Origin: Bacteroidota bacterium
Lineage (GTDB): Bacteria; Bacteroidota; Bacteroidia; Bacteroidales; GCA-2748055
NCBI GenBank assembly: GCA_024244665.1
Contig: JAAEOI010000180.1
Coordinates: forward strand, 1 to 44,150
Length of the DNA: 44,150 nt
Direction: 5' to 3'
The notes below the pieces were generated by a model. That model did no database searches. It saw only the letters and a list, made by a program, of their open reading frames with translations, and was not told the DNA's origin. Each line of letters starts with the position of its first letter. Position 1 is the stretch's first letter. The position numbers were made by a program, and so were the translations under genes. Positions 1 through 7,928 of the stretch are shown piece by piece.

Positions 1-1
1 G

Positions 2-1237
2 CGTTATTGGGGAGAGCCCTTCCCGGTGATCCACTGGGAGGACGGAGAGATCTCCCTTCTGGAGGATACCGATCTTCCCTTGCAGCTTCCAGAACTTCAG
101 AAATATGAACCAGGCAGTGAAGGTGAATCTCCGCTGGCCAATGCACCCGACTGGCTTGAGGTAATCGGACCAGATGGACGAAAGGGACGCCGGGAGACCA
201 ATACCATGCCCCAGTGGGCAGGCTCATGCTGGTACTACCTCAGGTATATCGATCCGAAAAACGATGAGGAGCCATTTTCCAGTGAGAAAGAAAAATACTG
301 GATGCCGGTGGATCTCTATGTGGGGGGAGCCGAGCATGCTGTACTTCATCTGCTCTACAGCCGTTTCTGGCATAAGGTATTATATGACCTGGGCATTGTC
401 TCCACCGATGAGCCTTACCAGAAACTCTATAACCAGGGAATGATCCTGGCCTTTGCCTATGAAACAGATACCGGTGCCAAGGTAGTCACCGACCTGGTGG
501 AGGAGAAAAACGGCGTGTACTCTCACAGGGAGACAGGTGAAGAGCTGAAGCAGATTGTGGCAAAAATGTCAAAATCACTGAAGAATGTGGTTAACCCCGA
601 TGATGTGGTCTTAGCTTACGGAGCCGATTCGCTTCGCTTATACGAAATGTTCCTCGGACCACTGGACGCTGTTAAGCCGTGGGTTGAAAACGGTGTCAAA
701 GGAGTATACAATTTCCTCAACAAAGTTCATAAATTCTTTGCCGACCAGGATCACTATCACGAGGGGGAGGAGGACCCGGAGGTGGTGAAATCGCTACACG
801 CCACCATCAAGAAAGTGGGGGAGGATATCGATGTGCTGCACTTTAACACAGCCATCTCACAAATGATGATCTTCACCAACCTTTGCATTAAAAAAGGAAA
901 AGTGACACAGAATACCGGGGAGGCATTTATCAGGGTACTGGGACCATTTGCACCACATCTTGCCGAGGAGATCTGGAACATCCTGGGCCAGAAGGCGTCA
1001 GTTGCCCTTGCCGAGTGGCCGCCCTTTGATGAGTCGAAACTTCAGGAGGATGCCCATGAGTACCCGGTGATGATCAATGGCAAACTCCGTTTTAAGATTA
1101 ATCTACCCCTGGAAATGCCTGATGCAGAGCGCCGTGAAAAGGTACTTTCGCACGAAACTGCACTGAAATGGACCGAAGGGGCAGATCCCAAACGCTTCAT
1201 CCATGTTCCAAATAAGATCATCAACATCGTAGTGTAA
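2..1237 (+). CDS. leuS: Leucine--tRNA ligase, C-terminal part (5' end outside window)
   Basis: This is the C-terminal part of leucyl-tRNA synthetase, which charges tRNA-Leu in the cytoplasm. The frame is open to the left edge and begins within the class I motif RYWGEPFPVIHW, so the GTG at 26 is internal and not a start. The KMSKS loop of the ATP site is present (AKMSKSLKNVVNPDD, about residue 190 of the visible part), followed by the helical anticodon-binding domain and the small C-terminal domain. The length from KMSKS to the stop is normal, and no frameshift is seen. The stop TAA overlaps the ATG of the next gene by one base (TAATG), so the two are probably translated from one mRNA. Identification is very secure. 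Confidence 0.97.
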   Translation, partial: RYWGEPFPVIHWEDGEISLLEDTDLPLQLPELQKYEPGSEGESPLANAPDWLEVIGPDGRKGRRETNTMPQWAGSCWYYLRYIDPKNDEEPFSSEKEKYWMPVDLYVGGAEHAVLHLLYSRFWHKVLYDLGIVSTDEPYQKLYNQGMILAFAYETDTGAKVVTDLVEEKNGVYSHRETGEELKQIVAKMSKSLKNVVNPDDVVLAYGADSLRLYEMFLGPLDAVKPWVENGVKGVYNFLNKVHKFFADQDHYHEGEEDPEVVKSLHATIKKVGEDIDVLHFNTAISQMMIFTNLCIKKGKVTQNTGEAFIRVLGPFAPHLAEEIWNILGQKASVALAEWPPFDESKLQEDAHEYPVMINGKLRFKINLPLEMPDAERREKVLSHETALKWTEGADPKRFIHVPNKIINIVV

Positions 1238-2490
1238 TGAGAAGGGGAAAAGATCTGATCATTATGGTTCCGTTGACCCTCCTTGCGGTGTCGGCGGTAT
1301 ATTTCATGCCACAGAGAGCTGTCTCGGCGCTCCCTGTTGACCAGGGCACGGAAGTGATGCAGACCGGTCAGATTGAAGAGGCCCCCATTGAGACTCTATA
1401 TGGCATCCCCCTGTCAGGGTACCGGGTTAAACGCGGAGAAGTCCATCGCGGCCAGTCGCTTGCCGGATTGCTCCTCCCTTACGGTGTAAGCGCTAAACAG
1501 ATCTACGAGATCTCCCTGCTTCCCGACTCACTCCTGAATGAAAGAAGGATCAAGCCCGGAAACAGATTCACGTTATTATCAAGGAATGACTCAGTTCCGG
1601 CCATCTTTATCTACGAAAAGGATCCTCTCAACTATGTAACTGTATATCTTGATTCTGAACCTGTACGGGCTAAAAACGCGACCAAGGCAGTGGAACAGAG
1701 GCTCATGACGGCTTCTGGAACCATTGTGTCCTCACTGTGGGAATCAATGCTTGAAGCCGATGCAAATCCCATGATGGCTGTTGAACTGAGTGAAATTTTT
1801 GCATGGACCATCGATTTTTTCGGGGTGCAGGAGGGCGACCGCTATAAAGTGATCTATGAGGAATCATATGTGGATTCACAATCCATTGGGATCAACAGGA
1901 TCATGGGTGCATGGATCCATCACAACAATAATGATTTCTGGGGCATACCCTTTGAACAGGACGAGATGATCAGTTTCTTCGACGAAGATGGAAACAGCCT
2001 GCGGAAAGCCTTCCTGAAGGCACCCCTCAGGTTCTCCCGGATTAGCTCGGGATTCTCCAATTCAAGATATCACCCTGTTCTGAAAATACGACGACCGCAT
2101 CACGGGGTAGATTATGCAGCCCCGTCCGGAACCCCGGTCCTCACGGTAGGCGACGGAGTCATCACGAAGATTGGATACCAGAAGCGCGGCGGAGGCAACT
2201 ACGTAAAAATCAAGCACAACAGTGTCTATTCAACCACATACATGCACCTGAGCAGGTTCGGAAAAGATGTAAGGCAGGGACGTTATGTGAAGCAGGGCGA
2301 TGTGATCGGGTACGTAGGTGCAACCGGACTGGCCACCGGACCACACCTGGATTTCAGATTTTATAAAAACGGCAGCCCTGTCAACCCTCTGAAGGTGGAG
2401 GCCCCCCCTGTGGAACCGGTCCACGAAGAGAACCTTTCAGCTTATAAGCAGAGACTTAGCTTCACCATGAATGTCTTAAAGCTGATCTAA
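1237..2490 (+). CDS. M23-family peptidoglycan metallopeptidase with OapA/LysM-like N-region
   Basis: Probable cell-envelope endopeptidase of 417 aa that cuts peptidoglycan cross-links, or a degenerate regulator of such enzymes. A hydrophobic segment near residues 8-24 anchors or exports it. Residues about 60-130 resemble the OapA/LysM-like module of MepM-type proteins, and the M23 (LytM) domain fills residues about 265-390. Zinc-site motifs are HHGVDYAAP, the middle His in YMHLS and TGPHLDF. The last motif reads HLD where the classic family has HLH; I believe this Asp form is common in Bacteroidota members, so loss of activity should not be assumed. The gene overlaps leuS by one base. Its 3' end overlaps the convergent purN by 15 bases. 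Confidence 0.88.
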   Translation: MRRGKDLIIMVPLTLLAVSAVYFMPQRAVSALPVDQGTEVMQTGQIEEAPIETLYGIPLSGYRVKRGEVHRGQSLAGLLLPYGVSAKQIYEISLLPDSLLNERRIKPGNRFTLLSRNDSVPAIFIYEKDPLNYVTVYLDSEPVRAKNATKAVEQRLMTASGTIVSSLWESMLEADANPMMAVELSEIFAWTIDFFGVQEGDRYKVIYEESYVDSQSIGINRIMGAWIHHNNNDFWGIPFEQDEMISFFDEDGNSLRKAFLKAPLRFSRISSGFSNSRYHPVLKIRRPHHGVDYAAPSGTPVLTVGDGVITKIGYQKRGGGNYVKIKHNSVYSTTYMHLSRFGKDVRQGRYVKQGDVIGYVGATGLATGPHLDFRFYKNGSPVNPLKVEAPPVEPVHEENLSAYKQRLSFTMNVLKLI

Positions 2491-3045
2491 CATCTGCTCA
2501 ATCACCCTGGGATAGTGCTCATACTCCAGTTCATGTATCCTGGTAGCAAGTTCTTCCGGGGTATCCCCTTCCCGGACCTCACACATGGCCTGGAAAATAA
2601 TGCTCCCAGCATCATATTCCTGATTCACATAGTGAATGGTGATTCCCGACCGGGTATCTCCACTGTCAATAACCGCCTGGTGAACATGGTTCCCGTACAT
2701 ACCTTTACCACCATAATTTGGCAGCAGAGCTGGATGAATATTGATGATCCTCCCCTCAAAGGCCCGAATAAGGCCGGAAGGAACCAGCCAGAGAAAACCC
2801 GCTAGCACAACCAGGTCAATCTCCCTCTCCTTTAGAAGCTCAATAACTTCATCCTTTTCATAAAACTGTTCCCGGTTAAAGACAACTGTCTCCACATTAA
2901 GGCTTTCTGAGCGTGCGATTACTCCTGCCCCGGACTTGTTAGTGAGCACAATTTCCACTCTTCCGGCAAGGCTTGCCCGAAAAAAGTGAATTAAGTTCTC
3001 TGCATTGGTACCCGAACCCGAGGCAAGTATGGCTATCTTTTTCAT
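2476..3045 (-). CDS. purN: Phosphoribosylglycinamide formyltransferase
   Basis: Third step of de novo purine synthesis: transfers a formyl group from 10-formyl-THF to GAR. The protein has 189 aa, normal for PurN. The N-terminal nucleotide-binding motif is ILASGSGTNAENL, and the catalytic region reads INIHPALLPNYGGKGMYG, including the catalytic Asn-His pair. The later Asp-containing segment (HYVNQEYDAG) supplies the remaining catalytic acid. No other pur gene is in the window, which is usual in Bacteroidota, where purine genes are scattered. The 3' end overlaps the convergent M23 gene by 15 bases, leaving no room for a terminator between them. The start faces acpP across a 162-base AT-rich spacer. 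Confidence 0.95.
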   Translation of the reverse strand: MKKIAILASGSGTNAENLIHFFRASLAGRVEIVLTNKSGAGVIARSESLNVETVVFNREQFYEKDEVIELLKEREIDLVVLAGFLWLVPSGLIRAFEGRIINIHPALLPNYGGKGMYGNHVHQAVIDSGDTRSGITIHYVNQEYDAGSIIFQAMCEVREGDTPEELATRIHELEYEHYPRVIEQMLDQL

Positions 3046-3134
3046 TTACTTTATTTTACAACTTCTCAAAATGGGATTTTTTGAAAAAAATATCACTTTT
3101 TAGACTAAATTGTTGTCAAAAAAAGACCTTTCTT

Positions 3135-3164
3135 TTGAAAAGAGTCGAATTTTGCATTTCTTTG
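3135..3164 (+). promoter_or_regulatory. Bacteroidota-type promoter of acpP-fabF operon
   Basis: The -33 element TTG (3135-3137) is followed after exactly 19 bases by TTTCTTTG (3157-3164), one mismatch from the Bacteroidota -7 consensus TAnnTTTG. Transcription would start near 3171, giving a leader of about 37 bases before the acpP ATG at 3208. Element spacing matches the consensus and the location is appropriate. The call is from sequence only. Confidence 0.6.
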
Positions 3165-3207
3165 CACCGTTAAAAATAACCAATATTATTAATTTAAATT
3201 TATAGTC

Positions 3208-3444
3208 ATGTCTGACGTTGCATCACGAGTAAAAGCAATTATTGTAGACAAGTTAGGTGTTGATGAGAATGAGGTAACTCCGGAAGCTAGCTTCACTAAC
3301 GACCTTGGAGCTGATTCTCTTGACACAGTTGAGCTCATTATGGAGTTTGAAAAAGAATTCAATATGGGTATTCCTGATGATCAGGCTGAAAGCATTTCCA
3401 CTGTTGGGGACGCGATCAAATATATTGAAGAAAACGCAGAATAA
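3208..3444 (+). CDS. acpP: Acyl carrier protein
   Basis: Carries growing acyl chains on a phosphopantetheine arm during type II fatty acid synthesis. It has 78 aa and is acidic. The attachment motif [10 protein letters not shown] places the modified serine at residue 37, and the surrounding sequence is typical of AcpP. It lies 30 bases upstream of fabF, the usual acpP-fabF pairing, and is followed by rnc and a small conserved gene in the same direction. A good promoter is visible upstream (3135-3164). Confidence 0.97.
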   Translation: MSDVASRVKAIIVDKLGVDENEVTPEASFTNDLGADSLDTVELIMEFEKEFNMGIPDDQAESISTVGDAIKYIEENAE

Positions 3445-3474
3445 ACTGTAGTTTTTCGTTATAATTTTTTTGGT

Positions 3475-4722
3475 ATGAAACGGGTTGTAGTTACTGGTTT
3501 AGGGGCATTCACGCCTCTTGGGAAAAATTTACAGGACTTCTGGGAAGCTCTTGTGAATGGAGTAAGCGGAGCAGATTTAATTACCCGTTTCGATACCGAG
3601 AAATTTAAGACCAAATTTGCCTGTGAGATTAAGAATTACGATCCACTGGAGTACTTTGACAGGAAAGGGGCCCGAAAACTGGACCCTTATGCGCAATATG
3701 CCCTGATCACTGCCGAGCAGGCCTACCAGGATGCAGGTCTGGCAGATGCGGATTATAATAAGGATCGTGCAGGCGTCATCTGGGCTTCCGGAATTGGAGG
3801 TCTGGACACCTTTACCAAGGAAATTGCGGGCTACATTGAAGGTGGAAGGACTCCCAGGTTCAGTCCTTTCTTTATTCCAAAAATGATCTCTGATATCGCA
3901 GCAGGTCACATTTCCATGAAATATGGTTACCGGGGCCCTAATTACGCCACGGTTTCTGCCTGTGCATCTTCGACCAATGCCATTATTGATGCTTATAACC
4001 TGATCCGTCTTGATATGGCCGACCTGTTTATAACTGGTGGGTCAGAAGCATCAGTAGTAGAGGCTGGAGTTGGAGGTTTTAATTCCATGCAGGCTCTCTC
4101 CACCAACAATGAGAATTTCAAAAGTGCATCCAGGCCCTTCGACGTATCCCGGGATGGTTTTGTAATTGGAGAAGGTGGTGGTGGTCTGATTCTTGAAGAG
4201 CTTGAGCACGCCCTGAAAAGAGGTGCAAAAATATATGCTGAAATCATTGGAGGAGGCCTGTCTGCAGATGCTCATCACCTGACAGCTCCCCATCCTGATG
4301 GTGATGGAGCCACGCTGGTAATGCAGAATGCCCTGAGGGATGCCAAAATCAAGCCCGAAGAGGTCGAATACATCAATGTCCACGGAACATCAACTCCCTT
4401 AGGAGATCTTTCTGAAACCACCGCTATCAAGCGCGTATTTGGAGATCATGCCTATAATGTGAACATCAGCTCCACCAAATCGATGACCGGGCACCTTTTA
4501 GGAGCAGCCGGAGCCGTCGAATCCATTGCAGTGATTATGTCTATCATTGACGGCATAGTCCCCCCCACGATCAACCTGGAGACCCTCGATCCTGAAATTG
4601 ATCCCGAACTGAACCTTACACCGAATACTGCCCAGAAACGTGAAATAAACATTGGTATGAGCAACACCTTTGGATTCGGTGGTCACAACACCTCGGCCGT
4701 TTACAGGAAATTTAACGGGTAA
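3475..4722 (+). CDS. fabF: Beta-ketoacyl-ACP synthase II
   Basis: Condensing enzyme that elongates acyl-ACP with malonyl-ACP. It has 415 aa. The Cys-His-His triad is intact at Cys163 (SACASS), His303 (VHGTSTPLGD) and His340 (KSMTGHLLGAAG), the same numbering as in E. coli FabF. The glycine-rich C-terminal FGFGGHN motif is also present. The gene follows acpP by 30 bases and is followed almost immediately by rnc, whose chosen start lies 4 bases after the fabF stop. This makes an acpP-fabF-rnc operon of the type common in Bacteroidota. Confidence 0.97.
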   Translation: MKRVVVTGLGAFTPLGKNLQDFWEALVNGVSGADLITRFDTEKFKTKFACEIKNYDPLEYFDRKGARKLDPYAQYALITAEQAYQDAGLADADYNKDRAGVIWASGIGGLDTFTKEIAGYIEGGRTPRFSPFFIPKMISDIAAGHISMKYGYRGPNYATVSACASSTNAIIDAYNLIRLDMADLFITGGSEASVVEAGVGGFNSMQALSTNNENFKSASRPFDVSRDGFVIGEGGGGLILEELEHALKRGAKIYAEIIGGGLSADAHHLTAPHPDGDGATLVMQNALRDAKIKPEEVEYINVHGTSTPLGDLSETTAIKRVFGDHAYNVNISSTKSMTGHLLGAAGAVESIAVIMSIIDGIVPPTINLETLDPEIDPELNLTPNTAQKREINIGMSNTFGFGGHNTSAVYRKFNG

Positions 4723-4726
4723 GAGG

Positions 4727-5419
4727 TTGAAAGAACGCAGGTTCTATTTTCAACTGGTTAACATGCTTGGCTTTCTGCCCGGCAATATTTCACTTTACAA
4801 ACTTGCCTTCCTTCCGAAGTCAGCTATTTTCAGCCAACCCCAGGCCGGAACAATCAACAACGAACGACTGGAATACCTGGGCGATGCTGTACTCGACTCT
4901 ATAGTGGCGGACTATCTCTTCAGGAAATTCCCGGAAGGTAGCGAAGGCTTCATGACCAAAGTACGGGCACGTGTCGTAAAGCGTAAGAACCTGGACCACC
5001 TGGCCAACCAGATCGGAATCCCCTCCATGATCCGATCAGGGCTTCTCCCCGGAAACAAATCGAAGCATCTCTATGGAAATGCACTGGAAGCACTGGTCGG
5101 GGCTATATACCTCGATCGAGGATACAGGTATGCCAGAAGGTTCTTCCTGAAAAAAATATTGGAAAAACACATTGACCTGGCCCTGCTTGTGAACAAGGAC
5201 CCTGACTATAAAAGCAGGATTATCGAGTGGGCACAGAAAGAGAGGATTGAAGTAATTTTTGAGAGCCTGGAGGAGTATACCTCAGCGCAAAAATCCCCCT
5301 CGTTCATCTCAACAATCTCACTGAACGGGGATAAAAAGGGAATCGGCAGGGGCAGTTCAAAAAAGGAGGCAGAGCAGGGTGCAGCAAAGGAGGCCATGCT
5401 AACCATTCATGCAACTTAA
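4727..5419 (+). CDS. rnc: Ribonuclease III
   Basis: Cuts double-stranded RNA, including rRNA precursors. The endonuclease domain covers the first 150 residues with the signature NNERLEYLGDAVLD; a double-stranded-RNA-binding domain ends the protein (GRGSSKKEAEQGAAKEAM). The TTG at 4727, just after the fabF stop and preceded by a purine-rich GGTAAGAGG, is taken as start (230 aa). An upstream TTG at 4670 would overlap fabF by 53 bases and an ATG at 4763 would trim the first helix; the start remains uncertain. In the second catalytic cluster the sequence reads GNALEAL, with Asn at the position of the catalytic Asp114 of the E. coli enzyme, while the later Glu is kept. I think this is a lineage feature. 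Confidence 0.93.
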   Translation: MKERRFYFQLVNMLGFLPGNISLYKLAFLPKSAIFSQPQAGTINNERLEYLGDAVLDSIVADYLFRKFPEGSEGFMTKVRARVVKRKNLDHLANQIGIPSMIRSGLLPGNKSKHLYGNALEALVGAIYLDRGYRYARRFFLKKILEKHIDLALLVNKDPDYKSRIIEWAQKERIEVIFESLEEYTSAQKSPSFISTISLNGDKKGIGRGSSKKEAEQGAAKEAMLTIHAT

Positions 5420-5422
5420 ACG

Positions 5423-5851
5423 ATGGCCGTTAAGAAGCATAAACTGCATATGGCCATTGATGAGGACTTCTGTCTGCTGGGAGTGGTTACCGACCAGCCC
5501 GATTACAGGATGTGTCTGCTGATCAACAGAGCCCTTGGATTTGACATCCGAAAACAGAACGACCTGATTCTCTACCACAGGAAACTGGATAAAGATCAGG
5601 TTTTTTCCCTCTTCGAATACTCTGACGATAAATCACTTCTCACCTATAGGATTATCAGGAACAGGGCTGCCGAAGGTTTCTTCCTGGATGAATTGAAAAA
5701 TCTGGACTACCTTGTCCACATACAGGGGGAGGTCTCTGAAGAGAAGGTAACCTCCTTTTTCCAGAGCATAGCAGCCATCCCTGATGTCCGTATGTGTGTC
5801 CCGGTGGATCTGACCCGGATCCGCAACAAGGAGCGCCTGTGGCTCTGGTAA
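5423..5851 (+). CDS. Small conserved protein, IPExxxVDY-family-like
   Basis: Cytoplasmic protein of 142 aa with no signal peptide or membrane segment. It resembles the Bacteroidota family named IPExxxVDY, whose members often lie beside rnc and pyruvate kinase; the function is unknown. Toward the C-terminus it has IPDVRMCVPVDL, a near match to the family signature. It starts 3 bases after rnc and so is probably the last gene of the acpP-fabF-rnc operon. No pyk follows here: the next gene is convergent and begins to overlap the transcription unit 4 bases past the stop. Family assignment is moderate; that the gene is real is secure from its length, codon pattern and position. Confidence 0.7.
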   Translation: MAVKKHKLHMAIDEDFCLLGVVTDQPDYRMCLLINRALGFDIRKQNDLILYHRKLDKDQVFSLFEYSDDKSLLTYRIIRNRAAEGFFLDELKNLDYLVHIQGEVSEEKVTSFFQSIAAIPDVRMCVPVDLTRIRNKERLWLW

Positions 5852-5855
5852 GCTC

Positions 5856-7091
5856 TTAAAAAAGCCAGCGGATCAGCGGGTACAAAACTGAATAAACAGG
5901 CAACTCCTGGTAATTCTGATACCCTTCCCGGTATAGTCCGTTCATGATCTTCCCCTGCCTTATTACGGGGCGGAACATCCACCTGTAGAAAGGGAACAGG
6001 CCCACAAACAGATCAAAAAACATATCCAGCAGAAACAACAATCCGGCTATCAGCGCATAAACATGGCCAGTGGTCTGGATATTGAATCCCGGGCCGAAGG
6101 AGGAGATTCCGCAAAGTGCCGCGATCCATATGCCTGCTTTGATCATCAGTCCGGGCGTCAGCAGGTAACTGATCCTGGAACGTACTCTTACCACGGCAAG
6201 CATCAGGGTGGAGATCAAACCTCCCGCCGCCATGCCCCCGATGAATCTCCAAATCAGGCTGTCGACAGGAAAAAAAAGCATGAATCCCAAAAGGGACATA
6301 AGTTTTACAAGAGTGGTCAGCCTGTGAAAGAAATGGGCCCTTGCACTCCTGGGAATTACCACCCGCCTGGTTTGGGTTTTGTATTTCACCTGGTGATTCA
6401 TCACGCCATAGGTACGAATCTTCGAATCAAGGGTCCGGATCAGTTCAATACGGTAGGGTTTCCCCCCAGCCATGGCATTGGAACGGTAACAACAATGATC
6501 ACTGGTTTTCCGGTCCTTACCCAAAGTAAAGAATGCGGCCACATTCTTTCTGCCTGTTTTAAATTTTCCCAGCCGGAACCATGTTCTCCTTTTCGGATAT
6601 ATATAGACCACCAGGACTCCACCGGCCACAATGAAGAAGAAGGTGCCGGCCAGACTGGCAGGATCATCGAATATGGCGATCAGGATGGGGGCGATTACAG
6701 CAGCAAGCGCAAAGATTACTGCAAATCCGTGGATGATGTATTTTACCAGGAGAATAGGATCGTGCCATTCGGGACGATTAAACATCTCCTCTTCCCTCCT
6801 TTTCTTCTCCCTTCTGGCCCTTGCCTGTTGAGCCCTTCGGTCACGCTCCCTTCGAAGTACCTCTTCGACCCGGGTATCCTCATATGATGATGTACGGTCA
6901 TCCACCCTGCTGCCACCCTCAAGCAGGGACTCATAAGCCTCATGGATCTCCTGGAATTTCTGTTCTGCGCCGGCCGACTGGTTCATGTCGGGATGGTATT
7001 TGAGAGCCATCTTCCGGTAGGCGGATTTGATTTGCCGCTCGGTGGCACCACGGGATACCCCGAGTATGATATGCGGATCTTTTATGGCCAC
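5856..7091 (-). CDS. Membrane-anchored J-domain (DnaJ-like) protein
   Basis: Probable co-chaperone of 411 aa that would stimulate a DnaK ATPase at the inner membrane. The J domain occupies about residues 4-55 ([20 protein letters not shown], then YHPD with the essential HPD). A charged Arg/Glu-rich linker with coiled-coil character follows, and the rest is a membrane domain with about five or six hydrophobic segments ending with a Trp/Phe-rich tail. The C-terminal membrane part matches no family I recognise. The GTG at 7091 is chosen as start because the longer frame would run through an intrinsic terminator and into the upstream gene. The downstream neighbour is convergent with only 4 bases between stops. 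Confidence 0.8.
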   Translation of the reverse strand: MAIKDPHIILGVSRGATERQIKSAYRKMALKYHPDMNQSAGAEQKFQEIHEAYESLLEGGSRVDDRTSSYEDTRVEEVLRRERDRRAQQARARREKKRREEEMFNRPEWHDPILLVKYIIHGFAVIFALAAVIAPILIAIFDDPASLAGTFFFIVAGGVLVVYIYPKRRTWFRLGKFKTGRKNVAAFFTLGKDRKTSDHCCYRSNAMAGGKPYRIELIRTLDSKIRTYGVMNHQVKYKTQTRRVVIPRSARAHFFHRLTTLVKLMSLLGFMLFFPVDSLIWRFIGGMAAGGLISTLMLAVVRVRSRISYLLTPGLMIKAGIWIAALCGISSFGPGFNIQTTGHVYALIAGLLFLLDMFFDLFVGLFPFYRWMFRPVIRQGKIMNGLYREGYQNYQELPVYSVLYPLIRWLF

Positions 7092-7135
7092 CAGTGTGCT
7101 TTTCCCGCAAGTTATCAATTCCGCCCCTTCCACAC

Positions 7136-7168
7136 AAAAAAGCTGTCCGCCGGGAGGACGGACAGCTT
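7136..7168 (-). terminator. Intrinsic terminator after the acidic exported protein
   Basis: A 10-bp perfect stem pairs 7140-7149 with 7159-7168 around a 9-base loop. On the minus strand it is followed by a run of six U (complement of 7136-7141). It lies just after the stop of the 7202-7810 gene and before the J-domain gene, so it separates the two transcription units. Confidence 0.85.
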
Positions 7169-7201
7169 GCACTAACCCTAAAACTAAACTAAAATTGCCT
7201 G

Positions 7202-7810
7202 CTATTGCTTCTTTGATTTTTTCTTCTTTTCGGTAACCGTCCATTCGCCATTTTCATCTCCGCTCACGATTACTTTAACCTCTTTCTTCACTACATGTTC
7301 TCCGTCATGCTCTCCCTCATACTCCTCTTCAATCAAGATATTGTAGGTCTCCCCGTCACCGGACTTCACAACAACCACATGCTTTCCATGGGCATCATGA
7401 TCCATATGGATATCCTCACCACCTTCAAATTTGCATTTCATCACCTTCACATGATCACAATCATCTTCTCCTTCGCTGATCCAAACCTGGGAATCCCCGC
7501 TCATCTCTTTTATCTCGGTGGTTTTGCCATCCTCAGAAATAAAGACCATCGTTTTGGAATGACCCCCGTGATGTTCAGATTTGGTTTTATGAACCTTCAT
7601 CATGTGTTCATCATCACCACTCATGACCTGCATCATCTTCATTGCATGTTTGGCCTGTTCTTCATCTTCAAAACTGTAAGTTGTATCTTTTACCACCTTA
7701 CCGTCTCTCTCCACTTTAACAGTAACAGTGGTCTCCTGAGCTATCAGGCTCATCGAAAAAAAGAGTGCCGTTATCATGGCCAGGAACATAAATGGATTAA
7801 TTTTTTTCAT
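7202..7810 (-). CDS. Exported acidic, His/Asp/Glu-rich protein of unknown function
   Basis: Protein of 202 aa that I do not recognise. A signal peptide covers about the first 25 residues (Lys-Lys start, hydrophobic core, cleavage likely after SLIAQ), so it is exported. The mature part is unusually rich in Asp, Glu, His and Met, with clusters such as EHHGGH and [10 protein letters not shown], and ends in a Lys-rich tail (KKKKSKKQ). Repeating short beta-type segments ([29 protein letters not shown]) suggest a beta-rich fold. The composition would fit metal or cation binding, but this is inference only. It is divergent from a histidine kinase gene across a 118-base spacer, so it may be a target of that system. 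It has its own promoter candidate and terminator. Confidence 0.75.
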   Translation of the reverse strand: MKKINPFMFLAMITALFFSMSLIAQETTVTVKVERDGKVVKDTTYSFEDEEQAKHAMKMMQVMSGDDEHMMKVHKTKSEHHGGHSKTMVFISEDGKTTEIKEMSGDSQVWISEGEDDCDHVKVMKCKFEGGEDIHMDHDAHGKHVVVVKSGDGETYNILIEEEYEGEHDGEHVVKKEVKVIVSGDENGEWTVTEKKKKSKKQ

Positions 7811-7832
7811 CGTCTGCCGTTTTGGTTCTTTG

Positions 7833-7840
7833 CAAATCTA
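7833..7840 (-). promoter_or_regulatory. Possible -7 element for the acidic exported protein gene
   Basis: On the minus strand this reads TAGATTTG, an exact match to the Bacteroidota -7 consensus TAnnTTTG, 22 bases upstream of the ATG at 7810. No clear TTG is seen 19 bases further upstream, so the call is tentative. Confidence 0.35.
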
Positions 7841-7928
7841 TGCCGGAATATAGTTACATTGGTTTAAAGGAAGTTAAAGAATGTTAAAACACTCTGAATG
7901 AATCAATGAAGCGAATTATCTTTGATCC

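Noticed and set aside
7092..7244. N-terminal extension of the J-domain protein to 7244
   Set aside because: It would be translated through an intrinsic terminator and overlap the upstream gene; GTG 7091 right before the J domain fits better.
7917..7924. TATCTTTG as promoter of the histidine kinase gene
   Set aside because: It matches TAnnTTTG but lies 4 bases before the ATG, so transcription would begin at or after the start codon, and no -33 element is at the right distance.
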